Of a stretch of 24,472 nucleotides of DNA, positions 13,887-23,283 are shown piece after piece. Each line of letters opens with the position of its first letter. Within the stretch, counting starts at the first letter, position 1. Where the stretch lies: contig JAEXVC010000129.1 in assembly GCA_023406715.1 (NCBI GenBank), positions 1 through 24,472 of the forward strand, given 5' to 3'. The notes under the pieces were generated by a model, which did not search any database, had not been told where the DNA came from, and saw only the letters and a list, made by a program, of their open reading frames with translations. Source of the DNA: Bacteroidota bacterium. GTDB taxonomy: Bacteria; Bacteroidota; Bacteroidia; Bacteroidales; Tenuifilaceae. Both the position numbers and the translations under genes were made by a program.

Positions 13887-15578
13887 ATGAGTGGCAAAAA
13901 ACTTATCGAATGCGTTCCCAATTTCTCCGAAGGGTGCGATATGGGAATTATTAAGCAAATTACAAATGAGATTGAAGCCGTTGAGGGCGTAAAACTTATT
14001 GATGTTGACCCAGGCAAAGCAACAAACCGTACAGTGGTAACATTTGTGGGTACACCCGACGAGGTTATAGAGGCTGCATTCCGTGCAACTCGCAAGGCAA
14101 TGGAACTGATTGATATGAGTAAGCACCACGGTGCGCATCCACGTTTTGGAGCAACCGATGTTTGCCCTTTAGTCCCAGTTGCTAATATCACAATGGATGA
14201 GGTGGTTGTTTACGCTCGCAAATTGGCAAAACGAATTGGCGAGGAACTAGGCATTCCTGTTTATTGCTACGAGTTCGCTGCATTCGAGGAGAAACGCAGA
14301 AACTTAGCCAACTGTAGAGCAGGGGAGTACGAAGGTTTGCCCAACAAGATGAAGGATGCTGCTTGGAAACCCGATTTTGGTCCAGCTAAATTCTTACCTC
14401 AAACCGGAGCTATTGCTGTTGGTGCGCGTAATTTCTTAGTTGCTTACAACGTTAACTTGAATACTACATCAACTCGTCGTGCAAATGCAATTGCTTTTGA
14501 TATACGTGAGAAAGGTCGTCCGCAACGTGTTGGAAACCCATATACAGGCAAAATTGCTTTAGACGAAAAAGGAAATGAGATTTGGATTCCTGGTTCACTC
14601 AAGGCTTGTAAAGCCATTGGCTGGTTTATCGATGAGTTTGGAATTGCACAGGTATCTATCAACCTAACCGATATTACAGTTACGCCTTTACATATTGCTT
14701 TTGAAGAAGCAAATAAACGTGCCACCGAGCGTGGATTGCGTGCAACTGGTTCTGAAATTGTTGGTGTATTACCATTAAGCGCAATGCTCGATGCAGGAAA
14801 ATATTTCCTTCGCAAACAGCAACGCTCAACTGGTATTTCCGATAGAGAAATTATAAAGATTGCCGTAAAGTCGATGGGCTTGGACGAACTTTATCCATTC
14901 GACCCAGACAAGAAAATTATTGAGTACATCCTCGAGGATAAGAACTCCAAGAAATTGGTAGATTTATCCGTAGAGAAATTTGCTCAGGAAACTGCATCTG
15001 AATCTCCAGCTCCTGGTGGCGGTTCTATTTCTGCTGCTATGGGCGCATTCGGCGCTGCATTAGCAACTATGGTTGCAAACTTGTCTTCACACAAGGCTGG
15101 TTGGGACGAGCGTTGGGAAGAATTCTCCAACTGGGCAGATAAGGGTAAATACTACATGGAACAGTTAACCAAAATGGTTGACGAGGACACCAATGCTTTC
15201 AACAAGATTATGAACGCATTTAGTTTACCTAAAGGCACTGATGAGGAAAAAGCCGCTCGTACAAAAGCAATAGAAGAAGCCACTTTGTATGCTATTGAAG
15301 TTCCTTTCAAAGTTATGCAGCTATGCTACGAGTCAATGGAAGTTGTAAAAGCAATGGCTGAGCACGGAAATCCAAACTCAGTTACCGATGCTGGTGTTGG
15401 TGCATTAGCAGCACGTTCGGGTGTTCTGGGAGCATTTTTAAATGTAAAAATTAATGCTGCAGGACTAAAAGATAAAACCGTAACACAAAGCTATATTGAC
15501 CGTGGAAATGAAATTGTAGCGAAAACAATTGAGATGGAAAAGGCAATATTATCAATTGTGGAAAGTAAAATAAAATAA
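13887..15578 (+). CDS. ftcD: Fused glutamate formimidoyltransferase / formimidoyl-THF cyclodeaminase
   Basis: A bifunctional enzyme that moves the formimino group from formiminoglutamate to tetrahydrofolate, giving glutamate, and then releases ammonia to form 5,10-methenyl-THF. The 563 residues cover the N-terminal transferase domains (about 3-180 and 181-310), seen in KLIECVPNFSEG, KHHGAHPRFGATD (with the expected His cluster at 80-84) and CRAGEYEGL. A linker leads to the C-terminal cyclodeaminase domain (about 358-560), with its hallmark ESPAPGGGSISAAMGAFGAA and the later NPNSVTDAGVGALAARSG. The two-domain fusion is the animal-type arrangement and is also common in Bacteroidota. It follows hutI and the DUF4197 gene and is closed by a terminator 15 bases after its stop. 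Confidence 0.97.
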   Translation: MSGKKLIECVPNFSEGCDMGIIKQITNEIEAVEGVKLIDVDPGKATNRTVVTFVGTPDEVIEAAFRATRKAMELIDMSKHHGAHPRFGATDVCPLVPVANITMDEVVVYARKLAKRIGEELGIPVYCYEFAAFEEKRRNLANCRAGEYEGLPNKMKDAAWKPDFGPAKFLPQTGAIAVGARNFLVAYNVNLNTTSTRRANAIAFDIREKGRPQRVGNPYTGKIALDEKGNEIWIPGSLKACKAIGWFIDEFGIAQVSINLTDITVTPLHIAFEEANKRATERGLRATGSEIVGVLPLSAMLDAGKYFLRKQQRSTGISDREIIKIAVKSMGLDELYPFDPDKKIIEYILEDKNSKKLVDLSVEKFAQETASESPAPGGGSISAAMGAFGAALATMVANLSSHKAGWDERWEEFSNWADKGKYYMEQLTKMVDEDTNAFNKIMNAFSLPKGTDEEKAARTKAIEEATLYAIEVPFKVMQLCYESMEVVKAMAEHGNPNSVTDAGVGALAARSGVLGAFLNVKINAAGLKDKTVTQSYIDRGNEIVAKTIEMEKAILSIVESKIK

Positions 15579-15592
15579 TTGTTAAGTAAAAG

Positions 15593-15636
15593 ATTAAAGA
15601 TGCTCTCTAAAACTGGAGAGCATCTTTAATTTATAT
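15593..15636 (+). terminator. Terminator of the hutI-ftcD group
   Basis: A perfect 15-bp stem, ATTAAAGATGCTCTC (15593-15607) with GAGAGCATCTTTAAT (15616-15630), has an 8-base loop and is followed by an AT-rich run TTATAT. It lies 15 bases after the ftcD stop. The rest of the spacer up to the tRNA promoter is AT-rich with no gene seen. Confidence 0.88.
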
Positions 15637-15754
15637 ACAAAACAGAACAAAGATAAAACAACCCAACATCAAATTATAAACCTCTAAAAACCAATTCACA
15701 ACTAATCTATTCCAAGTTAATCAAAGAAAAAAATTAAAAAGTTGTCGCTACCCC

Positions 15755-15784
15755 TTGCAAAAAAAGGGAATTGTTATACTTTTG
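15755..15784 (+). promoter_or_regulatory. Promoter of the tRNA cluster
   Basis: TTG (15755-15757), then 19 bases, then TACTTTTG (15777-15784): this fits the Bacteroidota consensus of a -33 TTTG/TTG and a -7 TAnnTTTG. It lies about 55 bases before the first tRNA. Confidence 0.75.
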
Positions 15785-15839
15785 CAAACCGATTTTGAGA
15801 GGTAAACGTTCATTGAGTCCTTTTAATCTTTAACACAAT

Positions 15840-15913
15840 GCCGATGTAGCTCAGTTGGCCAGAGCAGCTGATTTGTAATCAGCTGGTCGGGGGTTCGAAT
15901 CCCTCCATCGGCT
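15840..15913 (+). tRNA. tRNA-Thr(TGT)
   Basis: The acceptor arm GCCGATG pairs with CATCGGC (15906-15912). The anticodon stem GCTGA/TCAGC encloses loop TTTGTAA with anticodon TGT, which reads Thr ACA. The T arm contains GGTTCGAATCC. CCA is not encoded. First of three tRNAs. Confidence 0.96.
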
Positions 15914-15933
15914 CAAAAGGATTAAATACAGTT

Positions 15934-16016
15934 GGGGAGATACCAAAGCGGCCAACTGGGGCAGACTGTAAATCTGCTGGCGTATGCCTTCGTAGGTTCG
16001 AATCCTGCTCTCCCCA
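15934..16016 (+). tRNA. tRNA-Tyr(GTA)
   Basis: The acceptor arm GGGGAGA pairs with TCTCCCC (16009-16015). The anticodon stem GCAGA/TCTGC encloses loop CTGTAAA with anticodon GTA. Its length of 83 bases with a long variable arm is right for bacterial tyrosine tRNA. Confidence 0.96.
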
Positions 16017-16023
16017 CAAACTT

Positions 16024-16095
16024 GCCGATGTAGCTCAGGGGTAGAGCACTTCCTTGGTAAGGAAGGGGTCGCGAGTTCAATTCTCGCCATTGGCT
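16024..16095 (+). tRNA. tRNA-Thr(GGT)
   Basis: The acceptor arm GCCGATG pairs with CATTGGC (one G-T pair). The anticodon stem CTTCC/GGAAG encloses loop TTGGTAA with anticodon GGT, reading Thr ACC/ACT. It begins 7 bases after tRNA-Tyr. In the 190-base spacer after it, before ppc, I see no gene and no clear terminator. Confidence 0.95.
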
Positions 16096-16285
16096 CAACC
16101 CTAGCTTCACTTTCACAAAATTTTCCTCCAACTATTCTTCTAAAATCATCATTCAACATTCCTTGTTCATAATTCACTGAATTTTTATTCTCGACTCAAC
16201 TCCATTTGTATCGATTTGTATTGGTATTTTTCATAATTTGCAACATGGCAAGAGTTGCTAATAATCTAACACACCATTAATTGCC

Positions 16286-18832
16286 ATGAACGTTAAATAT
16301 CAGGTAGAGAACTTCGAGAAATCGGTCAACCAAAAATTCGAGATTTACAACAGCATTTTTACAGGCCTCCCCATCAATCGTCAACCAGGTAATTTACTAC
16401 AACAGTTTAACAAAACTGTTGAAAATGGTCTGCAAAATTCCCAATCGCCAAAGGAGATTATCGATACATTTATTAAGGAATTAAATCAGCCTGATAGTGA
16501 CGAAAGACTTTTAACGCTTCTTCACGATTTTATAAGAATAGCCGAACGCCAAGTAGTAATTTTTGATGCGGTGGAGGATTCTGCATTCGACCAAATAAAC
16601 GACCTTAACGGCTCAAATTCCTTGATATTTGTACTTAAAGATTACATCAATAAGAGATATGAGAACGACATTCTTCAAGCGCTAGCTAACCTAAAAATCA
16701 GGCTTGTACTTACAGCACACCAAACACAGTTCTACCCAGGCACCATACTGGCAATTATTAACGATTTGGAAATTGCCATCCGCAACAACGATATCGAAAG
16801 CACTGGCAAGTTGCTGCAGCAATTAGCATTCACATCGTTTTACAAGGAAACAAAACCCTCGCCGGTTGACGAGGCCAACAGCCTTATTTGGTACCTTGAA
16901 AATGTGTTTTACAATGCAGTTCTTTCAATCCATAAAGCAGTATTCACTCTTTTACCTACCAATGGGTTGGTGAACGAGAATTTGATTGAACTGGGATTTT
17001 GGCCCGGTGGCGACAGGGATGGAAACCCAAATGTAACCAGCGAGGTAACGCTTACTGTTGCTGAACTACTCCGTAAATCAATTATCAGAAAATACTATGC
17101 TGAAATTAGGCGAATTAAACGCCATATCACATTCAACGGAGTGTTTGATGATATTCAACAAATTGAAAAGCAACTACAGGGCTGCCTAAGCAACGATTGT
17201 GTATTGAATACTGATGAATTGATTAACAGCCTAACCGCTATCAAAAATCGTATTGACAAAGAATTTATAGGCCTTTACGCCGATGAGATTCAAAGTTTAA
17301 TCAACTCGGTTATGATTTTTGGAAGTCATTTTGCCTCAATAGATATACGACAAGACTCCAGGGTTTTACGCAGTGTGTTTTCAAAACTATCGGATGGCAA
17401 ATACGACGATAATGCATTTGAGAATGATTTAAGTAGAATGGATTGGCTCAGCAGCTTCAACCTTTCATTATCAAATCTGGAAAATTATACAGACATCACA
17501 CACGATACCTGCGCCACAATTCAAAGCATCAAACTAATTCAACAGAAAAACGGAGAAAAAGGATGTAACCGGTTTATAATATCAAATTGCGGTAGGGCAT
17601 CGGATATTATTATGCTCTATAAACTTTTCTCTGCCAATGGCTGGAATAACAGTTCAATTCCAATGGATTTTATACCGCTGTTCGAAACCATTGACGATTT
17701 GGAGAATTGCGATGCAATAATGGAGCAACTATACTCAAATCAATCCTACGTAAATCATTTAAAATACCGAAATAGTAAGCAAACCATAATGCTTGGCTTT
17801 TCCGATGGGACTAAGGATGGTGGTTACTTTGCTGCAAACTGGTCTATTTACAGAGCCAAAGAGAAGTTGAGTAAAATATCGGAAAAGTATGGTATTCAGG
17901 TTGTTTTCTTCGATGGGCGTGGTGGCCCTGCTGCCCGTGGTGGTGGAAAAACTCACCAATACTACGCCGCACAAGCGAAGGATGTTGCCAACAAGGAAAT
18001 TCAACTTACCATTCAGGGACAAACAATCAGCTCCAACTACGGCACACACGTATCAGCACAGTACAATATGGAACAACTGCTGAGCGCTGCAATCAAAAAT
18101 AAACTAGACCCGAGTTACCACGCCGAGTTTCCCGATATTCATCGGAAAATTATGGATGAACTAATGGAGCTGAGCAAAGCCTTTTACTGTGAGTTAAAAA
18201 CACGGGAAGATTTTATCCCCTATATGCAGAAATACTCACCCCTTAACTTTTTTGGAAAAACTAATATAGGTAGCCGACCCGATAAGAGAAACCAAGGCGG
18301 CAAACTGCAACTCGATAATTTGCGGGCAATTCCATTTGTTGGCTCGTGGAGCCAAAACAAGCAAAACATTCCAGGATTTTATGGGTTCGGATTCGCCCTC
18401 AAGCAGGTTTACAAAAAGTACGGAGAAAACAACGTTGATGACCTATACTGGCGCAGCCGTTTCTTTAGAACTTTGGTGGAGAATAGCCAAATGGTTTTGG
18501 AAAAAACCAACTTTGAGTTAACATCGTTTGTGGTAAAAGACGAGAATTTCAGGGATATTTGGAAAACACTACACGAAGAGTACAAAACATCCATTGAATA
18601 CCTGCTAAAAACATCGCGTTCAAAGTTCCTGATGGAGAAAAACCCAAAGGATATGTTATCGGTTCAATTGAGAGAGCGAATCATTACGCCTTTACTTGTT
18701 ATACAGCAGTACGCACTAATGGAATACAACACTGCAACTGAAATTGGCGATAGCCAAAAAGCCGATTTATTTGCCAATATTGTGGTTCAATGCTCGTTTG
18801 GAATTATAAATGCGGCGCGGAATTCGGCATAG
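16286..18832 (+). CDS. ppc: Phosphoenolpyruvate carboxylase
   Basis: PEP carboxylase adds bicarbonate to PEP to make oxaloacetate, refilling the TCA cycle or feeding the succinate branch in anaerobes. The 848-residue protein shows the family motifs in order: LTAHQTQFYPG with catalytic His145, GFWPGGDRDGNPN (237-249), MLGFSDGTKDGGYFA (from about 502), the glycine loop FFDGRGGPAARGGGKT (about 541-556), and RAIPFVGSWSQNK (about 680-692). It ends FGIINAARNSA, matching the usual C-terminal (Q)NTG-like region as it appears in Bacteroidota enzymes. Length is near the normal 850-950. One oddity: the near-universal Thr-Ala-His-Pro-Thr reads Thr-Ala-His-Gln-Thr here. Nothing else suggests decay. Confidence 0.96.
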   Translation: MNVKYQVENFEKSVNQKFEIYNSIFTGLPINRQPGNLLQQFNKTVENGLQNSQSPKEIIDTFIKELNQPDSDERLLTLLHDFIRIAERQVVIFDAVEDSAFDQINDLNGSNSLIFVLKDYINKRYENDILQALANLKIRLVLTAHQTQFYPGTILAIINDLEIAIRNNDIESTGKLLQQLAFTSFYKETKPSPVDEANSLIWYLENVFYNAVLSIHKAVFTLLPTNGLVNENLIELGFWPGGDRDGNPNVTSEVTLTVAELLRKSIIRKYYAEIRRIKRHITFNGVFDDIQQIEKQLQGCLSNDCVLNTDELINSLTAIKNRIDKEFIGLYADEIQSLINSVMIFGSHFASIDIRQDSRVLRSVFSKLSDGKYDDNAFENDLSRMDWLSSFNLSLSNLENYTDITHDTCATIQSIKLIQQKNGEKGCNRFIISNCGRASDIIMLYKLFSANGWNNSSIPMDFIPLFETIDDLENCDAIMEQLYSNQSYVNHLKYRNSKQTIMLGFSDGTKDGGYFAANWSIYRAKEKLSKISEKYGIQVVFFDGRGGPAARGGGKTHQYYAAQAKDVANKEIQLTIQGQTISSNYGTHVSAQYNMEQLLSAAIKNKLDPSYHAEFPDIHRKIMDELMELSKAFYCELKTREDFIPYMQKYSPLNFFGKTNIGSRPDKRNQGGKLQLDNLRAIPFVGSWSQNKQNIPGFYGFGFALKQVYKKYGENNVDDLYWRSRFFRTLVENSQMVLEKTNFELTSFVVKDENFRDIWKTLHEEYKTSIEYLLKTSRSKFLMEKNPKDMLSVQLRERIITPLLVIQQYALMEYNTATEIGDSQKADLFANIVVQCSFGIINAARNSA

Positions 18833-18843
18833 ATAATTTGAAG

Positions 18844-19041
18844 ATTTGAAAATGAGGGAATTTGAAAATGGGAAATAAGGAGTGATGCAGTGTTGGAGTT
18901 ATGGAGTATTGGACGAATTCTCCTACTAAGCACTCCATCAATCCAAAATGACAATAATCCAGATTTAAAAATAAAAAACTTGGAGTAATGGATTAATGGA
19001 GTAAAACCAGACTCCACTTCTCCACCACTCCATCACTCCAA
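18844..19041. repeat. Degenerate palindromic and short-period repeats after ppc
   Basis: The 226-base spacer between ppc and the M14 gene contains two copies of TTTGAAAATG (18845-18854, 18861-18870). It also contains an imperfect inverted pair: TTGGAGTTATGGAGTATTGG (from 18893) and the complement of TCCACCACTCCATCACTCCA (from 19021), with about three mismatches. Further TGGATTAATGG and CCATCAATCCA units lie between them. It may fold into a hairpin between the convergent genes; no gene is seen. Confidence 0.55.
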
Positions 19042-19058
19042 TATATTTCCTGCAAAGA

Positions 19059-20660
19059 CTAGAACTGCTTATCCTCCTTCATCACCCTATAAACAGGAAC
19101 AGGATAGTAATACCAACCCCACTGTGGTACAAGGTATTTATCAAGGTAATTCCAGACTAGCAAACCATCATCGGATTGAGGTTCTAGAAGATATGCTGCA
19201 ACACGACCAAGTTTTTGAGAAGGCTTTACAACTATAGAGCCTTTATCGAACTTTACTTTGGTTGTAACAAATTTACCGTAAACGTTATTGGTGTAATGGC
19301 CTTGGTTTAGTCTGGTTTCCGGTTTTAATGAATCAATATTGAACTGCTCAACCTCCAAGGTTATAGAATCCTTTAAATACTCAACCTTTACACCGTGCAT
19401 TTTTAGTACTTGGTTTACCTCTGGGTCGTTAATTTTAAGAATATAAGCGTAAGGATAAGATATGCTTTGTGTTGGAACATAATCGGCAATATAGGGAACT
19501 GTTACTGTACGTTTTCGGTCTGTTTTGCGGAAACGTTCACGACCATTATCATCCTTGTAAACTTCGGCCTCGTAGGTTAGAATTGTTACTTTCTCAGGCG
19601 TTGGAACACCAGTGTACTTAATGGCAAAAGAATCAACCGCACTTAATCCAAGTTGCATAGTTTTGCTATCGGCTATATCAATTAATCGTTTCAGTTCATC
19701 CTTATTAGCCGAAGAGTAATCGACCAACGAAGCAATCAAGTTGTAACAACCCAAAACCCTCGATTTATAGTCGGCATAGACATAATTCTCGTTCAGAATG
19801 CTAAACCTATTACGCAAACCAAGGTAATTGGAAAAATAGCGAGGTTCAGATGCATAAGAAATCCAACCCTGCTCATAGTTCTTCTGGTCGATAAACTCAC
19901 CGTAAAAACAGTTAAGCGTACCATAATCGTTTAGTAAGATTGATGAAACAGCAGGCATCATCTTATCGCGCATATAGTTAATCAGGTTTCTATCGCCATT
20001 TGGGTTCATCATCCAAGTGAAGGTAACTGGCTCCTGATGGTACGAACCATTGGTTGTATGGCAATCCATTATTACCGCTGGGTCCCAGCGGTTAATTACA
20101 TTCTCAAGCACACCTTGCATTTCGTTGGATTCCAACTTCATTGCATCGCGATTAAGGTCGAGCATCAGTGCATTATGCCTCACTCCCACTGCGCTTGGCC
20201 CATTCTGATTTGTTCTGTTCTTATTGCTCATTTTATCGTTGCCGTCGGCATTGAGGTTCGGACATACAAGTAGCACCACATTTTTGAATATCTCGTTATC
20301 CTTCTTTGCAACTAAATCGCGCACAAACATCAACGATGCCTCCTTGCCCTCAACCTCACCAGAATGAATATTTGCTTGAATGTAAACCACTACCCTACCC
20401 CCTATTTCCAATGGATTTTTAGGCAAAGGATTTCCAACAATCATCAAAGGAATATCTCGTCCCTCGTGAGTTTTCGCAATAGTTTCAACTTTCACAAACT
20501 TCGAATTCTGCTGTAATTCCTTAACAAACGAAAGAACCTCTGAGTGATAGGATGTGAGTGTATAGTTTGAATTTTCAGCAGTAGTCAAAGGCTTATTCTG
20601 CGCAAAGACAGTTGAAACAAACAAAGTCAGAAACGATATTAAAACTATTCTTTTAATCAT
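19059..20660 (-). CDS. Secreted M14-family zinc carboxypeptidase
   Basis: A 533-residue exported metallopeptidase: signal peptide MIKRIVLISFLTLFVSTVFA with cleavage near 20-21, then the peptidase M14 domain. Zinc ligands are seen at His99 and Glu102 (NIHSGEVEG) and His201 (MDCHTTNGS), and the general-base Glu at 291 (FSILNENYVYADY). The segment VLLVCPNLNADGND and the Arg/Asn residues in the LDLNRDAMKLES region fit the substrate pocket. The remaining 230 residues form a C-terminal extension of mostly beta character, seen also in Bacteroidota relatives. It releases C-terminal residues from peptides in the periplasm or outside the cell. It diverges from the S9 peptidase gene, with a TAATTTTG element at 20734-20741 on its strand as a possible promoter. 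Confidence 0.93.
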   Translation of the reverse strand: MIKRIVLISFLTLFVSTVFAQNKPLTTAENSNYTLTSYHSEVLSFVKELQQNSKFVKVETIAKTHEGRDIPLMIVGNPLPKNPLEIGGRVVVYIQANIHSGEVEGKEASLMFVRDLVAKKDNEIFKNVVLLVCPNLNADGNDKMSNKNRTNQNGPSAVGVRHNALMLDLNRDAMKLESNEMQGVLENVINRWDPAVIMDCHTTNGSYHQEPVTFTWMMNPNGDRNLINYMRDKMMPAVSSILLNDYGTLNCFYGEFIDQKNYEQGWISYASEPRYFSNYLGLRNRFSILNENYVYADYKSRVLGCYNLIASLVDYSSANKDELKRLIDIADSKTMQLGLSAVDSFAIKYTGVPTPEKVTILTYEAEVYKDDNGRERFRKTDRKRTVTVPYIADYVPTQSISYPYAYILKINDPEVNQVLKMHGVKVEYLKDSITLEVEQFNIDSLKPETRLNQGHYTNNVYGKFVTTKVKFDKGSIVVKPSQKLGRVAAYLLEPQSDDGLLVWNYLDKYLVPQWGWYYYPVPVYRVMKEDKQF

Positions 20661-20733
20661 AAAGCATCAGTGTTTTCAGTTAAGATTGATAAATTGTGGA
20701 AAAGTTTAAAAAGAACACTTTAAACTTAAAAAT

Positions 20734-20741
20734 CAAAATTA
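20734..20741 (-). promoter_or_regulatory. Possible -7 element of the M14 gene
   Basis: The minus strand reads TAATTTTG, an exact TAnnTTTG match, about 75 bases before the start codon in the divergent spacer. A TTTG box lies further upstream at a slightly long spacing of about 23 bases, so support is moderate. Confidence 0.4.
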
Positions 20742-20778
20742 AGTCATAATTACAATTTAAACACCAAAAACCTAAAAT

Positions 20779-23280
20779 ATGAGGAAATTGATATCTCTTT
20801 CGTTTTCGTTAGTTTTATCGAGTTTTATTGCATTTGCTCAAAATGTACCTATTACAAAGGCAAACTACGAATTACCAGCACGCTTCTCCCCCCAAAAAAT
20901 GGAGAAGATGGTTTTCAGCACCTCTGTGCAAGCGCATTGGTTAAAGAATAGCACTCGTTTCTGGTACAGCTACGAAACCACCAATGGCAAAACCTATTAC
21001 ATTGTTGACCCAGCCAAACGCAGTAAAAATGTTCTTTTCGATAACGTTGATGTGGCTGCACAGTTATCGCGCTTAACAAAGGAACCTTTCGATGCACAGC
21101 ATCTACCTATCCAGAATATTAAATTCATCAAGAACGAAACTGTTATTCAGTTTGAAGTGAAGAGTACTCTTGTTGATGAAGATAAGAAAGACGATGAAGA
21201 AAAAGATATGAAGCAGAAAAAGGAAAAGAAATCTGCTAGTGCAAAACCCGACAAAAAAACATACTACTTTGAGTACGATTTGAATACAAGGAAACTTGTT
21301 CTTTTGGATGATTACAAGAAACCTAAAGAAAATCCTGAATGGGCAAACATTTCGCCAAATGGCGATATGATTGTATTTAGCCGCAAACACAACCTTTACT
21401 GGATGGACAAAGCTAACTATGAAAAAGCCCTTAAAAATGAAGATGACTCTACCATTGTTGAACATCAATTAACAAAAGATGGCGAAAAGGATTACAGCTA
21501 CGGATACAGCAGCAAAGAAGAGGATAATGTGGATGAAGTAAAGAATGCCGACAAGCGCAAATCGGCTTGGATAACTTGGTCGCACGACTCCAAATTCTTT
21601 GCAATGACCCGCTCCGATTCCCGTAAGGTAAAAGATTTATGGGTTGTAAAAACATTATCTACTCCACGTCCAACCCTTGAAACTTATAAGTACCATATGC
21701 CCGGGGAAAAGGAAGCCCCTGTTGACGAACTGCTTATTTTCAACTTAGCTCAGGATACCGTAATTAAACCTGACGTAAGCGCATTTAAGGATCAAGATAT
21801 CTCAATTATGAACGCTTCTACTAAAGCAAGCGATAGAGATAATGATTACAATGCGACAAAATGGATTTCGAAATTTAATGATAGGTTATACTTTGTTCGC
21901 TCATCGCGCGATTTGAAACGAGTTGATGTTTGCTATGCCGACCCCAAAACAGGAAAAATTACCACAGTTATTGAGGAGCGTTTGAATACCTATATCAATT
22001 TTGGCGGAATTGAATTAATAAACAATGAGAAAGAGATTATTCATTGGTCGGAGCGCGATGGTTGGGGCCATTTCTACCTATACGACAATAACGGCAAGTT
22101 GATTCGTCAAATAACTTCTGGCCCATTCCATTGTGAGGATGTTGTTGGAGTTGATGATGCTACCAGAACTCTTTATTTTACAGCAAATGCTAAAGAAGTT
22201 GATGAGGATCCATACTACTACCACTTATACAGAATTAATTTAGATGGTAGCGGAATGAAATTGCTGAACAAAGGCAATTTCGATAACTACGTTAGCATGG
22301 ATGATGCCAGCAAATACTTTGTAAACAATTATTCACGTGTAAATACAACTCCTGAATCGAAATTAGTCGATAATAATGGTGTGGACATTATGGCTTTGGA
22401 AAAAGCCGATTTAAGTTTGCTTTTCCAAGCAGGATATAAATTCCCCGAGCCTTTCAAAGCAAAAGCAGCCGATGGAATTACTGATATCTACGGGGTGATG
22501 TACAAGCCTTTCAATTTTGACTCTACAAAGCAATATCCAATAATTGAGTATGTTTATCCAGGCCCACAAACCGAAGCAGTAAACAAATCGTTCTCTGCTC
22601 GTCTAGATAGAACCGACCGCTTGGCGCAGTTTGGTTTTGTGGTAATAACTTTAGGTAACCGCGGCGGACATCCTGCTCGCTCTAAATGGTATCACAATTA
22701 CGGTTATGGAAATCTACGCAACTATGGTTTAGCCGATAAAAAGGCTGTTGCAGAACAACTAGCATATCGCCATAACTACATAGATATTAACCGTGTTGGT
22801 ATTCACGGACACTCGGGTGGTGGATTTATGACCGCTGCTGCACTTCTCACCTACCCCGATTTCTTTAAGGTTGGTGTTTCCAATGCGGGTAACCACGAAA
22901 ACAATATCTACAACCGTTGGTGGAGCGAAACCCATCATGGAGTTAAGGAAATTGCAGACACTAGTGGAAACGTTAGTTTTGAGTATAGCATTGAGAAAAA
23001 CACAGAAATTGCTAAAAACCTAAAAGGACATCTACTTTTAACTACAGGCGAAATTGACAATAATGTTCACCCAGGCAATACAATTCGTTTGGCAAATGCG
23101 TTAATTAGAGCCAATAAACGATTCGATTTCTTTATGTTCCCCGGCCAGCGTCACGGTTACGGCGATATGACAGAGTACTACTTCTGGCTAATGGGCGACT
23201 ACTTCTGCAAGCATTTACTTGGAGATTATTCAAATGATGTGGATATAACACAAATGAATATCGATAACGAAAAACGATAA
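20779..23280 (+). CDS. Secreted S9-family prolyl oligopeptidase / DPP IV-type serine peptidase
   Basis: An 833-residue exported peptidase with signal MRKLISLSFSLVLSSFIAFAQ. Residues about 170-570 form the beta-propeller (DPPIV_N-like repeats such as NISPNGDMIVFSRKHNLYWM, TWSHDSKFFAMTRSD, HLYRINLDGSGMKLL). Residues about 590-820 form the alpha/beta hydrolase domain. The catalytic triad is Ser679 in GHSGGG, Asp760 in GEIDNNVHPG and His792 in PGQRHGYGDM. It removes dipeptides or cuts short peptides in the periplasm. A strongly charged Lys/Glu/Asp-rich stretch (about 132-162) interrupts the first propeller part and is probably a flexible loop. Together with the divergent M14 gene it forms a peptide-degrading pair. 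A terminator follows directly. Confidence 0.95.
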   Translation: MRKLISLSFSLVLSSFIAFAQNVPITKANYELPARFSPQKMEKMVFSTSVQAHWLKNSTRFWYSYETTNGKTYYIVDPAKRSKNVLFDNVDVAAQLSRLTKEPFDAQHLPIQNIKFIKNETVIQFEVKSTLVDEDKKDDEEKDMKQKKEKKSASAKPDKKTYYFEYDLNTRKLVLLDDYKKPKENPEWANISPNGDMIVFSRKHNLYWMDKANYEKALKNEDDSTIVEHQLTKDGEKDYSYGYSSKEEDNVDEVKNADKRKSAWITWSHDSKFFAMTRSDSRKVKDLWVVKTLSTPRPTLETYKYHMPGEKEAPVDELLIFNLAQDTVIKPDVSAFKDQDISIMNASTKASDRDNDYNATKWISKFNDRLYFVRSSRDLKRVDVCYADPKTGKITTVIEERLNTYINFGGIELINNEKEIIHWSERDGWGHFYLYDNNGKLIRQITSGPFHCEDVVGVDDATRTLYFTANAKEVDEDPYYYHLYRINLDGSGMKLLNKGNFDNYVSMDDASKYFVNNYSRVNTTPESKLVDNNGVDIMALEKADLSLLFQAGYKFPEPFKAKAADGITDIYGVMYKPFNFDSTKQYPIIEYVYPGPQTEAVNKSFSARLDRTDRLAQFGFVVITLGNRGGHPARSKWYHNYGYGNLRNYGLADKKAVAEQLAYRHNYIDINRVGIHGHSGGGFMTAAALLTYPDFFKVGVSNAGNHENNIYNRWWSETHHGVKEIADTSGNVSFEYSIEKNTEIAKNLKGHLLLTTGEIDNNVHPGNTIRLANALIRANKRFDFFMFPGQRHGYGDMTEYYFWLMGDYFCKHLLGDYSNDVDITQMNIDNEKR

Positions 23281-23283
23281 AAA

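Noticed and set aside
14444..14815. 123-residue minus-strand frame inside ftcD
   Set aside because: It is antisense to a conserved domain of FtcD with no start signal or family features.
15851..16177. Minus-strand frames of 108 and 69 residues after ftcD
   Set aside because: They run through the three tRNA genes on the opposite strand. Such frames with SRWRDSNPRPADYKS-like sequence are well-known false proteins made from antisense tRNA.
16200..16260. TAATTTG sequence upstream of ppc as a promoter
   Set aside because: It is one base short of TAnnTTTG and has no -33 box at the right spacing.
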